Positions 44,025 to 56,705 of a DNA stretch of 64,000 nucleotides are shown here, in pieces. Each line of letters starts with the position of its first letter. Position 1 is the first letter of the stretch. The DNA comes from Hoplostethus atlanticus (lineage: Eukaryota > Chordata > Actinopteri > Trachichthyiformes > Trachichthyidae). Location of the stretch: contig JAXDDX010000280.1 of assembly GCA_034670405.1 (NCBI GenBank), forward strand, positions 186,001-250,000, in the 5' to 3' direction. The notes beneath the pieces are model-generated. The model worked only from the letters and a program-made list of their open reading frames with translations. It ran no database searches and was not told the origin of the DNA. The position numbers and the translations under genes were made by a program.

Positions 44025-46463
44025 TGCCCTGGGTTTCCCTCAGCTCCCACCACAAATCCCCTGTGTAAAACATTTCTAATGCTCTGACGTGTGATGCTCT
44101 AGAGCTCGTTGGGAATATTGTCCATCCTCCTCAGTGTGGTTTTGCAAGTAATCTTTGGCTCACAACGTAAATTTCAGATGAATATGAACACAGAGGAAGC
44201 AACCTGCAGTGCAGTTCTCATGCGGTTGTTCCTCCATGGTTTTGAAACTATGTTTTTCCTTCCAGCTGGACTAAACTGAGCTGAATGGTGATCCAGCCAT
44301 TTAATGTTGCAAATGTTGTGAAATGGTGTTGAGGGTTTGGATTAGGAAAAGCCTTCATATTTTGAAGATGTGGAGACATGGTGGCTTGCAAACACATCTC
44401 TTTTTTTGGGAATGACTAAGTACAAATTCCAATTAAAACACTTAGATATATGAAACAGCAAGGATTAAGTGCAGGTATAGTGCAAAAAACAAGTGCAAAG
44501 GACAGCAAGACAATTGAGTGATTTGATAATGGAGTGATTAAGAAGTTCAGTTCAGTTTAGTTGCAGAGCCCTGTGTTTTTCATGAAACGAGTCAGGTAGT
44601 TTAAAGGATACTTCAATCAACACACCGTATCAAAACATATGTGTGCAAATACAATATACAAAATAGTACATCAAATACACATAGCTAGATAGAAAAAATA
44701 GAAATGTTAATGATCTTAGTAACAGTTTAGGATAGGTTACAATACAATAAATCACATTAAAATACAACATAGAAAATAGACATCAATTTTTCACACCCTG
44801 ATGGAGGCTTCGGGCTGAAACATTGGTGGTATTTCACCTTATCAAATCACTGCAAGGAGAGAATAGTATAAGAGAATACTTTCATTTACTTTTTCCTAAT
44901 CAAACATAACTCATAGAGAATGCAACAGTAGAATAATCTTAAATTTGTTTCGTCAAATAAATCATTAACAAATACACAATATACACACGGGGCACACTGA
45001 TATTGTGCTATCACATCCCATATCTCACACAAGAATTAAACATCTGGAACCTCATCTGTGGTTTTCCTGTGTATAGCTACACTCACACGTTAAACAATGC
45101 GTGTTAATCACTGCCACTTTATTTAAAAGCAGACTTGCAGTTGCTTTATTGGGTGCCAGACAAATGAGTATGCTATGTAAACTAAATCCCCTCTAACTCC
45201 CTGGCCCTCGTTGTGATGTGTGGTGCTCCCTTTCTTGGCCCATGTCTGGTAAACACACTGGTTCCCGGGTTCTGTTTCCTCCTATTTATGTTCTCATGTC
45301 TATCTGAGGGCTACAGGAGACGGAGACACAGTAGCCATCCAACCGTTGGCGGACTGTCTGAGAGAGATAGGTACACAGTAGCTGTTGGGAAATCTTAATG
45401 GTGTTTATGTTTAAACAGAGGAAGTGCAAAAGGAGCCGGTGGTATTTATGAAAGATGGAGTCTTATGTTGATGTAAGATAAATAGGTGTGCCAAGTCAAA
45501 TCATATCACCGAGCAATTAATCTTCTTTGTCACAGAAGCAAATGCAATGGATGCAAGGCCACCGTAATAATAAAAAACAAACTATTGAATTGATATTTTA
45601 GATGTATTATCATTCAAAGAAAGCAGAGTTACGTAGTGCGGTATTTTGTTGAAGTTGTTAATGTCTTTGTTTAAAAAGAGGAAGTACACAAGGCACTAGG
45701 TTGTACGTGTGCTATGGAAGGTTTGTAGATCAAGCCAAGCCATATCCCCAGGTTGGTTTCCTGCCATAGACAACAACCCAGAGATCTTAAGTTCTTAGAA
45801 ATTTCTGTGAATTTTAGTAATCAAATCAATGTTGTAAACTGTTTCATAGAACAAATTCAACATGTTGAAGTTCAGTTAAGGTGACTGTGCTGCTTTACTG
45901 CAGTTTCACTCTGATAGTGATAATAAATAGGCAAATATCTGGAACATTGATTGAGCGTCTAAGGCAACATTTTGACTTGCTAGGTGACTGTGCTACAATA
46001 CTAGTGTATGACTCAGTTGGTTAAGTAGGACCACTGTCTAGACTCCCATCTGGTTAGAGGAGTCAGACAACTGCAAACGAGCAGTCCAATGCCTGGTCTC
46101 CATTAGCTCTGCTCAGCCCAGCTGAGGCTAGCCAGGTTTGGTTTGGTTTGGTTAGAACACCAGGATTTCAAAATAGCAAATCTTTTCCATATCAAATCTT
46201 TTCAAATCCAAATCTTTTAGCAAATCAAACCTTCAATGAGCAGTTATATTCAACACTAGAGTAAGAAAACAACAAAACAAGCAGCAGAAAATTGTGTGTT
46301 TCATTGTTATTCCTCTCCAAACTGACTGTAAAGACAGACAGGCCAGTGGAGCCAGGCCATAATCATTTCCATGGTTGTCTGTGATTTGTATTGGTAGCAG
46401 AAGCCCTGTGGGCACTCCAAAGCAGCACAGATATGCATACCCGCTGTGCTTTTGGATGAGTTG

Positions 46464-46506
<43 letters not shown>

Positions 46507-47030
46507 TGCACGCACGCACGCACACACTTTGTGCTGCATGTTTTCTGTTGTCTATTCTGTAATAGTTATTTCTTTTGGTGTCCTCATGCTTTTGGGTTGC
46601 TATTACTATACCCTCTAGTTTTCAGTATTGTTGTTAATGTCTGTGTAAAGGGTGTTATGATGCTTCAGTGTAAAATATACTTTATATAAATTTGATTTGA
46701 TATGAGATACAGCTCTCTTTCAATAACAGGAAATTGCCATGTTATCCATGGTGACTCCTGTGGTGTCCAAATAAATATTGCAAAATAAAATTTTGACATT
46801 GCAATAAAGAGTATTGGGACAGAGCCACCGGAGGTTTTCCATTTTGTGATTCATGCCAGTTTGGGTATTAACGTCATGATTTGACATGACGGTGTAGCCC
46901 ACGGTCATTATGGAAAATCTTATCGTGATGGAATTCTCCTTTAGTGACGCCGATGTTATTCACAGAGTTAAAATCAGCATAGCTCGAGTTATGACGCCCT
47001 TAGTTTTCAGAGAAAACATGATATATCGTC
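44024..47030. other. intergenic, no gene recognised
   Basis: It contains a fish-repeat motif at 44795-44830 (cctgatggaggcttcgggct then gaaacattgg), a (CA)18 tract at 46466-46502 followed by (cgca)n, and a LINE-like tail at about 46540-46700 ending tatataaatttgatttgata. No coding evidence. Confidence 0.5.
46466..46502. repeat. (AC)18 microsatellite with CGCA extension
   Basis: AC tract followed by catacatgcacgcacgcacg. Confidence 0.95.
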
Positions 47031-47150
47031 TGGCCCGGACAGCTCAGTCAGTAGAGCGTCTCAGGGTTATGGGTTCGATCCCCACATAGTGTCAACCATC
47101 ACCTTTGTAAGTCACGTTGGATAAAAACGTCTGCTAAAAGACTGTACTGG
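47030..47150 (+). repeat. tRNA-derived SINE with ggataaaa-cgtctgcta tail
   Basis: ggcccggacagctcagtcag then tagagcgtctc resembles a tRNA-Lys 5' half (A-box), gggttcgatccccaca is an intact B-box, and the tail gttggataaaaacgtctgct is the widely shared 3' end of fish V-SINE/L2-mobilised elements. The anticodon arm is missing, so it is not a tRNA gene. Confidence 0.8.
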
Positions 47151-48203
47151 TTAACAGCCCGGAGAGTCTCCTCTGACTTGAAGGTGTACAGATCAGAAGG
47201 TGTTTACTTTGGAAATTCAGTACAGCGTGCATCAATTCAAATGGGAACAGCGCTTCCTTTCCAGGTTTTAACACCAAAGCAGCTCAAGGGATCAATTGGC
47301 ATCGTCACGTATGAGATTCTGGCCGTGCAGGGGAACAAACAGTCCCATAAACGTCATGTTCTGCTATGAGTGTCCTAGATAGTGAGCTATGTTTGAGTTG
47401 GCACCCGAGTTGACCCCCTTTTCCTGACAAAGTCTCTTCGGTGGACGGTGGAAAAAGAGAAGGCCAGAAACCACCGATGAGTGGAGAGGGTCTCTTATGT
47501 GAAAGTTTTTGGGTAGGCCGTTGGCGTCATCTGTGACCTGCTGCTTCTGTCTGGCTTGCATCAATACTCACTGTGTGTCAGTGGATGCAGCTTGGCTAAT
47601 TTGGTCTGTGTATGGAGAGTAAGTGAAGAGTAAGAGTGAGTGTATGTGCGAGTGGGTGAGAGAGAGTGTGTATGTGTGTGTGTGTACGTGAGTGAGTGAG
47701 TATGTCGCTGACCTCACTGCTGTAAGACGACAATGAAAACCACAGAGATGTGATGGTAATTCTCTCAAACAGATTTGACGTCAAGAAAGTCATCATGATT
47801 ATTGGGACGTACTTCCTTCTACATTTACAGGAAGAAAGATCATTCCCACAGAAAAAAAAGAGATTAGTTCAAGTGGTGCATATAATTTGTCAGTAATGAT
47901 TTTTCCACTTTTGATATATGATGAAGACAAAGAGCACATTTTGTCCCAAGGGTGTTCTTGTGACCGTGCAAGCAAGAAAGTTCATCTAAAATATTATTTG
48001 AGGAATGTCTTCACTTGGATGTACTGTAAATAGCTTTTGAATCGTTTCAATTATAGTGCCGTCGTTAATGAATAGCTGTCTGCACCCTAATGATTGTTTG
48101 TTTATGGAAATACTGTTCTGCCAATATGAAAATCTTTTTGTAGTTACTCAGTGGAAATAATGGATGTTATTAAGTTCAGGGGAGTATTGTTTTAACAGTA
48201 TTA
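47151..48203. other. intergenic, with a possible conserved non-coding segment
   Basis: GTGA/GTGT-rich DNA lies at 47620-47705. From about 47900 to 48180 the sequence is complex, free of simple repeats, and holds forkhead- and homeobox-like words (tgtttgtttatgg, gttaatgaatag, cctaatgattg). No gene. Confidence 0.35.
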
Positions 48204-49167
48204 CAGTTTTTTTTCGATTGCTTTGACTGCACAACAGAGTTTCAATTTGCAAAACTCTTAACACAGAATGCTATACTGCTCATTTTGGGTTCAAAATCTA
48301 ATATAGCATGCAAAATATAAATACCAGTGTCAAATGAGAGAATATTATATGCAAAAGTTTATCATAGCACCAGAACATTGGATATGTTAATCGCTGAAGT
48401 TTAATCATTGGTGCATTTTCAAATACAACGGGCATTATCAAATAATGCGGTCAAACATTAAATAATTGTCATCAAAAAAGACTATGCAAGGGTCATTTCC
48501 TCATAAGTAATTCAAATGAAGTACAGCAAGCATCCCCTGTGATCCTTTGTGATAGACTGAGGTATATATATATATAGCTTGTGTTTTTATGGAAGACAAA
48601 CAAAATATTAGATTACTGTATATGAAAGAAATCATACAGTAATGCAGTAAACTCAACTGAATTTTACAGTAAAAACAAAAACAACAGTAAAAGCAAAAAC
48701 AACAGTAAAAGCAATAATTACAGTAACAAAAAACAAAACAAATGCATTTCAGTGCTTAAGCAGCATTTTGCCTCTCTGCTGCATTTGGCCACAGAATCGG
48801 CCTCATCGGCTCCATGTTGTCAGAAACTGCCATTCAGGTTTCTAAGCAGCCTTTTATGTTTTGGTGATGAGATTATCAATTGTGTTGCAATGCTACTAAC
48901 CTGGGCAAGGTTGCTGGAAGTGATGAGACATGGCTACAAACACCTGATGAACTGATTTAGTGACCTGCGTTTGTAGTAATAAGCATTTGAACATTGTTGT
49001 AATGTTAGGTGGCTGTACTCTGACGATGGAGCAGATGATTTAGAGTTTGGCACTTTGTATGTCAGCATAGGATGTAGTGTCTGTATGAATTTTGAAAGTC
49101 AGTTTGGCACTTTGCATTTAGAGAAAATCTGTTGTGCAAATTGAGTCAAAGCAATCGAAAAAAACTG
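48204..49167. mobile_element. 964-bp non-autonomous DNA transposon, TA-flanked, Tc1/mariner-like
   Basis: CAGTTTTTTTTCGATTGCTT at the left is matched by AAGCAATCGAAAAAAACTG at the right, inverted termini of about 25 bases that continue imperfectly (ttgactgcacaacag/ctgttgtgcaaattgagtcaa). TA dinucleotides flank both ends (48202-48203, 49168-49169), the target duplication of Tc1/mariner elements. The interior holds a tract of aacaacagtaaaagcaaaa repeats at 48665-48725 and no intact transposase; the 67-codon frame at 48752-48955 is not recognisable as one. Confidence 0.8.
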
Positions 49168-49169
49168 TA

Positions 49170-52100
49170 GTAGCAAGTAAATGTATATTCTTAAGAGAGC
49201 AAAATGTCACACTGACAACCAGCGTTGTAAGTTGAAACAATGGTTATCACTTGTGAATTCCAGTACCATGCTTTTCCATGGGTCAATAGTGAAAAACACT
49301 TCCATCTTGGCACGACAAATATGTCATCGTTCCCTTTGTGTTTTGTTTGGCACTTTCAGCAAACCCACTGAAACCCTAGAGGCATGACCTTTCAGTGTTT
49401 TTAGCCATTAGGTCCCACCCTGTCAGCCACTGGCTTTCCTAAGTGGCAAAGACCTTGGGCTTGTTTATCCAATTGCTTGTGCCAGTTCTTGTTAAACAAA
49501 AAGTGACAATAATATTTCAATGCTTGTTAGTCAACATATTCAAGGCCTTGGGAAATTACCCCTTCCCCAAATGAAGTACCTGCTTCCTCTTAGAGCCTCA
49601 CAGATGTGCCTCACCTTGGCCACGGTTGCGTATTTGGATGTGATTTTTATAAGCCGATGATTTGGACAATGTGTTTTTGTCCAACTCTAAAACGTACTTA
49701 AGCACGTCCCTTGTTATAACCATGGCAATGCGTTGCTTGTGTTGATAAGGAGACCATTTATATTACAGCACCATAAATCCAGTTTTACAATAGCTACCAC
49801 AGTGCCAGTTTCATTCTGTTCTATGGATATTTTCCTGGCAGTAGCTGTATAATTCAGCGACCATTGTTCTTGCAACCCCATAAAGGTCAACTATTGGTTA
49901 TTTTTTGCAGGTTTTTATTGATAGACTGCAAGCACCCAATACTGTGTTTTCATTTGGACAAATTGCAAAAAAAAAGGCCAGCATCTAAAAACAATCAGAC
50001 AGTTGCATTTTCACGGTGGCTTAGTGGAATAATCATCAGTACGTCTCCAGCAAGTCTACTGCTGTGTTGATTTACTTGCAAAAAACAACTTGCCAAAGAC
50101 CAGAGGTTAGTAAATTGGCACAGGGACGTCTTCTAATAAAACCTCCCAGAACACCACAGCTTTGGACAGGACCCTGCTCTATCTCTGGACTGGTATTGAT
50201 GCAAAGTCGGAGGCCTGCATCCATCCCAGCGTGACATCCACAGACAAAGAGCCCAGTCAGAAGACCAATAACGGTAATTATGTTAAAATCCTGTTTGAAG
50301 CTACGTCACAGAAGCGTCAGCCAAATTCTACCAAGTACCAGCTTCAAATTCAAAGCAGAACAACTAATTGGAAGCTGTGTTGGCTTGTTAAATTCTTGGA
50401 TTGAAATGTTAACCCTTGCGTTGGTGGCCCGGCGTTCATGGCAACGTTTTAGTCTTTTTAATGACAACTTGGGGGAAGTGATTATGGTTTGCACATTTTA
50501 CCTCCTGCTGAATGCTGAAGCAGTCTATAAATGACTTGATGACACTCTCATTTAATGCTGCTGCATGCTAAAAGGAGTTGAAGGGCTTCATTTGGATACC
50601 AAAATATAACTAATATTTTTTCCTGAGGCTGGATGTCAGGAAGAGAAAGTTACTCAATTTGAAAACGATCCCTTTTGTTAAAGCTACGATGTGCAACTCT
50701 TGGCGTTGAAGCAGCAAAGTGGATTACAAGCCCTTGCAAGATCATCATTTTTTTTTTTTTGCTGTATTAGAAGTAACCTATTGCTCAGGCAAAGACGGAG
50801 GGTAGCTGGTGTCCGCACCTTTTCCACACTTTCTTGCTGGCAGACTGTATCTGTGAACAGCAGATATTCATGTCAACAGGGTAACTCAATCACAGGGTGT
50901 CAGAGGTTAATGTACTTGTTAATGTACAACTTAACCCAATTAAGACCTTAACTGAAATATAAAATAGTCAAAATAGGTCACTCTGCATGCAAACATTGCC
51001 ACTGATGGTAAATGGACTAAAATGTCTCAATTCCTCTAAAGAGCCTCACGGGTTTCTGGGAAAATCAGATTTAATATTTCTAGCACTTTTTTCCATATTT
51101 ATTTGTAGTGATTAATTGGGGATCCAAGTGAACATTCAGTACAGCACGAGCATGACATTAGCAACAGCTGTACTCTCATTCCTGGGTGATGCTCTACAGC
51201 CTGTAAAAGAGAGACAGAGAGAGAGAGAGAGAGAAACATGCATGGAAAAAGAAAGACAAAAAAGCAAACACTCATTTGAATTTCCAGTCAGACCTTTTCA
51301 TCCTCAGCCGGAAATGTCATTCTTTGTTTCTCAGGGTCCTTCGCCAACCTGACCACCAACCCGAAACTAATCAAATTCAATAATATTGGAACTCAGGATC
51401 TCCATGATTCAACATTACTTACTGGGGCGTGGGCCTCCGGTCTGTCAGGCCTAACCGATGGAAATGAAAAAGAGGAGCTGTTTTTTTTTAAACTCAGTAA
51501 CAGCAACAGAAACTCAAGCACAATTATTAAAGTTTTCATTCTTTACAGTTTTATTATAAATGCCCATATAAACCTGAAAAATGACACCGCCATGTGGTTT
51601 ACATTGCTGGGGCCTGGCCTTGAATGTGCTGCATCATGGTGGCAGTGAGAAAGAGCCCTGTGTAACTGGAAATCCAAACACAGGGCTGGGGAAAAGTTTG
51701 AAAAATTGTCTGTCCATCTCCAAAACGTCACATTCAGTGTGAGTGTGCGTAGCGGTTGCAGTAAATGAGCAGCGATCCAAATGAGTTTCATTAAAACACA
51801 GCAATGACAAACGACAAACAACAAATGAGTTATTGTCGGGATGAAATGGTTGGAATGAAAATGAATAGTGTCTGAAATTACTGAAATTGAATTAGTCAGT
51901 GAGTAAACAAATTACCAAAGTAAACACATCATGGCTGCTCTCCATTACCACCAGTCTCTCCCTGCTCTGCCCTATTGCTCCTGTTGACACATTGACCAGA
52001 ATCATTCATGGCTATTATAATTAATCCCAAACCAAAACCCATAATCAATATGACCATTCCTTCATTTTGGGTCTGAGCTTGTGGAGCTCCTCCAGACTCA

Positions 52101-52872
52101 TGGAGAGGTATGAACCCACTGGAGCCTGCTGATGATAAGTAGCCTTGGATGCTCTGGATCATTGTTCTCAATGTTTTTGCCAGAACAGCTGTAATTAATA
52201 AGCTCATTTTAACACCACAGACTGCGGATGAACATAGGAGTGTCCAACCTGTGTCAACCTGAAATTAATGTGTTGCTTTTTACACCTAAAATCCAGATTT
52301 AATAAAAGTATTGACACAGGTTAAACTCGTGTTCAGTCTTCCTCACAGTTTCTCTCTTTTTCCGTCTGTTTCTTCCTTTCTATTTCTCTGCCATGCTGAA
52401 TGCCCCAATGCACACACCCTAGGGATGTAATTTGTTACATTACATATATAAAATAACCATATACACATACATATAATGTGGAGATCTAATCAAGCTTTTT
52501 AGCTCAAGAGCCTGACATTAACACTGCCAGGGTTAGGCAGGGTTAGGAAGTTTTGGAAGACCTGAATTGATACTTTTGAATATGTTTCGAACTCAGGCTT
52601 GTCCAAAAAAGGGGAATAAATTCAAAACATATGTATGCATGAGTAAGAATTTGGTGCGGGGTGTGTTGAAAAGTAAAAACAAGTACCAACCAGGATGCAA
52701 AGTAAAGAGCCAAGAGAGAGACTGCCAGTGAAGTCATGATTTTATACTATAACTGAAAATGACGTGTTTATGATTCACATTTCAGTGTTTCATTTGAGGA
52801 GGATAGCAAGTCTGAATCCACTCAATGAAAGGCATGCATGATTGCAAAGCAAGTATGCACCACCACACAACT
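49170..52872. other. intergenic, no gene recognised
   Basis: Largely unique AT-rich DNA. Noted: a T14 run near 50748-50760, a short (GA)n at 51210-51235, a 12-bp inverted repeat aacctgtgtcaa/ttgacacaggtt at 52246-52257 and 52311-52322, and the doubtful 92-codon frame. The stretch 50400-50600 is complex sequence without repeats. Confidence 0.5.
51929..52207 (-). CDS. doubtful 92-codon frame with one hydrophobic segment
   Basis: An ATG with A at -3 opens a 92-codon frame that carries a hydrophobic segment MVILIMGFGLGLIIIAM at residues 50-66, between a Ser/Gly/Gln-rich N-terminal part and a hydrophilic C-terminal part. The layout recalls small single-pass membrane proteins, but I find no family signature, and AT-rich intergenic DNA can produce such a frame by chance. 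It lies in a region with no other gene. Confidence 0.12.
   Translation of the reverse strand: MSLLITAVLAKTLRTMIQSIQGYLSSAGSSGFIPLHESGGAPQAQTQNEGMVILIMGFGLGLIIIAMNDSGQCVNRSNRAEQGETGGNGEQP

Positions 52873-52873
<1 letters not shown>

Positions 52874-52947
<74 letters not shown>
52874..52947. repeat. (CA)n microsatellite, one interruption
   Basis: 74 bases of CA broken by a single CCC near 52908. Confidence 0.96.
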
Positions 52948-52950
<3 letters not shown>

Positions 52951-53222
52951 TCTAACGCTAGCCCCTGTTGTGCAGAAGCTGGTATTTCCTCAGTAATCTT
53001 CCAGCTGCTTCCTGTAGGAGGTCTCAGTCACCTGTCTCTCCCTCTCTGACTGCCTGCTGAGACTGTGGGAAGAACGTCTCCTAAAGAAGTTACAGCAGTG
53101 GCCATAGCAGGAGTCATGCATTTATCCTATATTACACCTGCACTAGTGCTGCAGTAGCCATCGCAACCTATTCTTTTTCAGTGTAAAGAATATGCGTAAA
53201 GACGAGCATGTTACAGTACAGT

Positions 53223-53253
<31 letters not shown>

Positions 53254-53420
53254 TAGTAATAATAATAATGATAATGCTGATAATAATAATAATAATAATA
53301 ATACAATTTTATTTATAGAGCACTTTTCAAAGCAAAATTACAAAGTGCTTCACAGTTCACCAGACAAGAAAAACAAAAAACACCCAACCAAAACAAAAAA
53401 TAGCTGTGATAAAATGAACA
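53223..53420. repeat. (AAT)n with adjacent LINE-like fragment (reverse orientation)
   Basis: An imperfect AAT tract (53223-53303) runs into acaattttatttatagagca then cttttcaaagcaaaattaca and aagtgcttcacag, the inverted form of a common fish repeat end (ctttgtaa...gctctataaataaaat then tattatt). Confidence 0.7.
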
Positions 53421-56335
53421 GATAATAAAGTAACAATAAAAGAGAAGATGATAACGAAGCAATCTAAACCCACAAACTAAGTAAAAGCAAGTTTATAAAA
53501 CTAAGTGATTTAAGAGAGTGATTCAACGTCAGCCTGCATTTTAGGATGATGAAGAGCTGCAGATGCTAACGTTGTCTTTTTGATCACAGGATAGACCACA
53601 TGCCAATAAAGTGCTCATAAATCCATCCACAACAACACAGAGATCCATCCAGCCGTTTTACAACGTTACGGCAGCTACCCTCAGGACATCACTAAGCATA
53701 TGGCACAGAATGGCACAAGATAGTCAGCAGCAGTTAGACTATATATTACATAACTGTATTACATGCTCTAGCGCTCCCACACATTCTGCAGAGCTGCACA
53801 CAGACATGGGAGCCGCCGCCATAAAACAACAGTAAAATAATGTCTTATTGCCAGTTTTGTTAGATTCTTTATGTGCATGAAAATGTGAACGTCAGCATCA
53901 TTTTAACAACATTGCTTCATCGGCTTTTTAGAAGATGCGAACTATTCTTCACTAACAATAAATATGTGCAAAGGCAACATTGGACTTCAAAACAAATGCT
54001 TAACAAGAAAAGATGGACGGCATGTCTCACTTAGAAAGTTCTCAAAGTTCTATTTCAAGAAACTGGACGTTGTGTGAAACCAAATGTTCAGACAATTGAA
54101 AGTCTGCCGTGTTACTGACAGACAATTTGTTGAACTCCACTGCTATGCTTACACGTACTGACAGTTTTATAGTCCTCGCGGGGAAATGGGTCAGTCTGCT
54201 TTGCGTTTTTAATGTTGTGTCTGTGGTAGTGTAGTCTGAATGCTGCTGTAGCCTTTGTAGTTCTCCATCTTGCATCTGGCATCTTGTTTTTTTCTATGTT
54301 TTTTCAAATTCATCAACTCTATCAAGCTTTATTTCAGTTTAACATAAAAAAAATGATGACTAGTTATCAGCATCCAACATAACCAACTGTTGATTTCCAT
54401 CTTTTAGATTTCATAAGCAAGACAAAACACTGAACATTGGGTGAAGACTCTATGGTAACTGTGACTGAAAATAAACAAGCCCTCCCTTTTTTTCCCTATT
54501 TAAAAAAAAAGTTTTCCCACTTATTTCCACAAGTGGGTCTTCACCAGAACTCGTCTCAGTCAACTTCTCCTCCACTGCCATCAATCACACTCCATTTGTT
54601 TTCAAGCATTCCTCCCCTGGGTGACTCACAGCTCTGGGTAACAGTTCAACATCTCTCTGCCTTACAGCTGTCCGTAGAACCCGCGTATACTTAGCGTATG
54701 AGAAGAAGAAAAACTTCTCTTGACACCGGGCCCACTTCCCCTCGGTGTTATCCAAAGGCCTACAACCAGATGTGGAGCATCCGAAACAGAGTGTGCTATG
54801 TCATCGTGCTTCTTGGTACCTCCGACAACTTAAACCCTGAAGCTTCATTCGTACAGCAACAGAGAGTGTGTTGAATGGAGTTGAATGGAGGGGATACTGG
54901 CCAACCAAAATGTGTGCCTCCTCAAAACTTTAAAATATAGCCTGTGCTGCAGATGACACACAGAAATTGCTATTGCTAGGAAAGAAAATTCAAGTGGTCT
55001 GATTGGTTAAACCCTGCTGCATAAGCGTTGGGCGTGCAAGCATACAACGAGCTTGACATCTCCTCGGCTGTGAGTGTCCCTGTGTTTGGGACCAGAGTAA
55101 ACTTGGTTAAGCCTAATTGACGGGGTGGAACCAGAACATTCCCTGTGCATTTGGTCGTGAATACTTGTTGGCTGTCCGAAGCAGATGGATAAAAGCCATG
55201 CAGACTGCCTGTTTGACTGGATACCAATTTCCCAATGCAGTTTCGAGGTGTGGATGAATTATTTTCCAATGGCTACCCTTCTCCCGCATGCACAGATAGC
55301 TGAAAGTTACTTTATTATCGCTTTACAGAAACTATTCTCACATGGTTTCTACATATTTGCTGATTTACTGATGCACTGTTGAGAAATTGTTTGGAAAATC
55401 CTAAATCATACCATGGCTACGGGTGTAGCATAAGATATTCAGCTGTTTAAATGTTACAGAATTGTGATAATTTGATAAAAAATGGAGGTTTGAGAGCTGC
55501 AATCCCAAACCTCCTTTACTGCTAGACAGAGGAATTTAGGGGGGAGTGTAGCAAGGCAAAATTATTAGGGAGTGTAGGAAGGGCAACAGGTTTCTCCCTC
55601 CTAAGTTGATCCCTTGGATAGATTCTGCAATGATCCCAATGAAATATTCTTGGCATTGGCAAAAACCCTCGAGTTGAAGGTCTCTGCTCTCAAAGAAGAT
55701 CTTTGTCAGACAACTGAACTGCTGTTTTTGATACTGGAGCGGGTGAGGTTTGAAATAATAGTTCTTGGGTTTTACAATGATGCTTTTGCGGGTTTGGGAC
55801 TCACTCAGCCAAAATGTATGCATTCTTTTGTTTGATCCATATGTTAAGAGAGTGTTTTGAAGTGCTTAGGGATAGGATAGGACAGGATATTTGGAATAAA
55901 AAGGAAAAGGTAAATCCTGTCTGCTTACTACTCACATTTCCTCCTCTGATAACAGAACACAAATCCCTTCCTAGACGCCAACAACTCCCTCCCTCCCTCG
56001 CAACCCCCATCCACACCCTCACAAACACCCACTTACACATACATACACCTACATACACAAATACACACACACACATTCCATCATTTCCTGGCGTGAGAGA
56101 CGAGCCAAGGCGTTCTCGCATAACCAGCATGCTCTCATCTGCTTTCACTTACTTCTCACCATCTCCATGTCATGACCCTGGCACAACGCACAACTGGCCC
56201 TTCAGCTCGCTGCATGGCTCAGAGCAATTTTTTCCAGAGCTTGCTCTCTTTTGTCTCTGTATTTGCACCATGATTCCCTCCCTCTTGATTTTTCATTTTC
56301 TGTCTCTTTCTTGCTCACTCGCATTTGTATAACTT
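53421..56335. other. intergenic, no gene recognised
   Basis: Mixed unique DNA. Frames at 55536-55835 on both strands overlap and lack homology. The stretch 55980-56080 is C/A-rich (ccctccctccctcg then acacccacttacac). No exon could be supported. Confidence 0.5.
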
Positions 56336-56600
56336 TATTTGGGAGGACCTTCACTGACTACATTCATTGCCTAACCCCTAACTCTTAACTAAAAAGGAAA
56401 AATCCACCCTAAAACACGTCAATTCTCTTAAAAAAAACAATGTACCTTACATTACTTTGCAATGAACATCACAGCTGGATGATATAGAACAGTCCAAGAA
56501 TATCTAAGGGTGCATTTTTCCTTTAACCCTCATTACTACATGTCTAACCTTAACCCTTAAAGAAATTTAACCCTTAACCCTTAGAGAAGATTTTCCTCAT
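56336..56600 (+). repeat. fish repeat interrupted by a TTAA-type MITE
   Basis: The outer repeat (tttgggaggaccttcactga...ctaacccctaactcttaac, then ccctcattactacatgtcta) matches 43150-43255. Positions 56391-56522 between the two halves are the inserted element. Confidence 0.65.
56391..56522. repeat. short MITE related to 20896-21286
   Basis: AAGGAAAAATCCACCCTAAA at the left and AGGGTGCATTTTTCCTTTAA at the right are inverted. The right side has TTAA (56523-56526); the left target copy is altered (the nearest TTAA is 56385-56388). Confidence 0.65.
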
Positions 56601-56645
56601 CTTTCTATCCTTGTGTGGACATTTGGTCCTGATAAGTATAGAAAT

Positions 56646-56669
56646 ACACACACACACACACACGCACAC

Positions 56670-56703
<34 letters not shown>
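56646..56703. repeat. (AC)n microsatellite with CGC interruptions
   Basis: 58 bases, broken twice by acgcac. Confidence 0.95.

Positions 56704-56705
<2 letters not shown>

Noticed and set aside
47030..47105. Possible tRNA gene
   Set aside because: A-box and B-box are present but the anticodon arm and acceptor stem are lost, and a SINE tail follows; it is a tRNA-derived SINE. The same holds for the heads at 40-178, 1635, 30688 and 32795.
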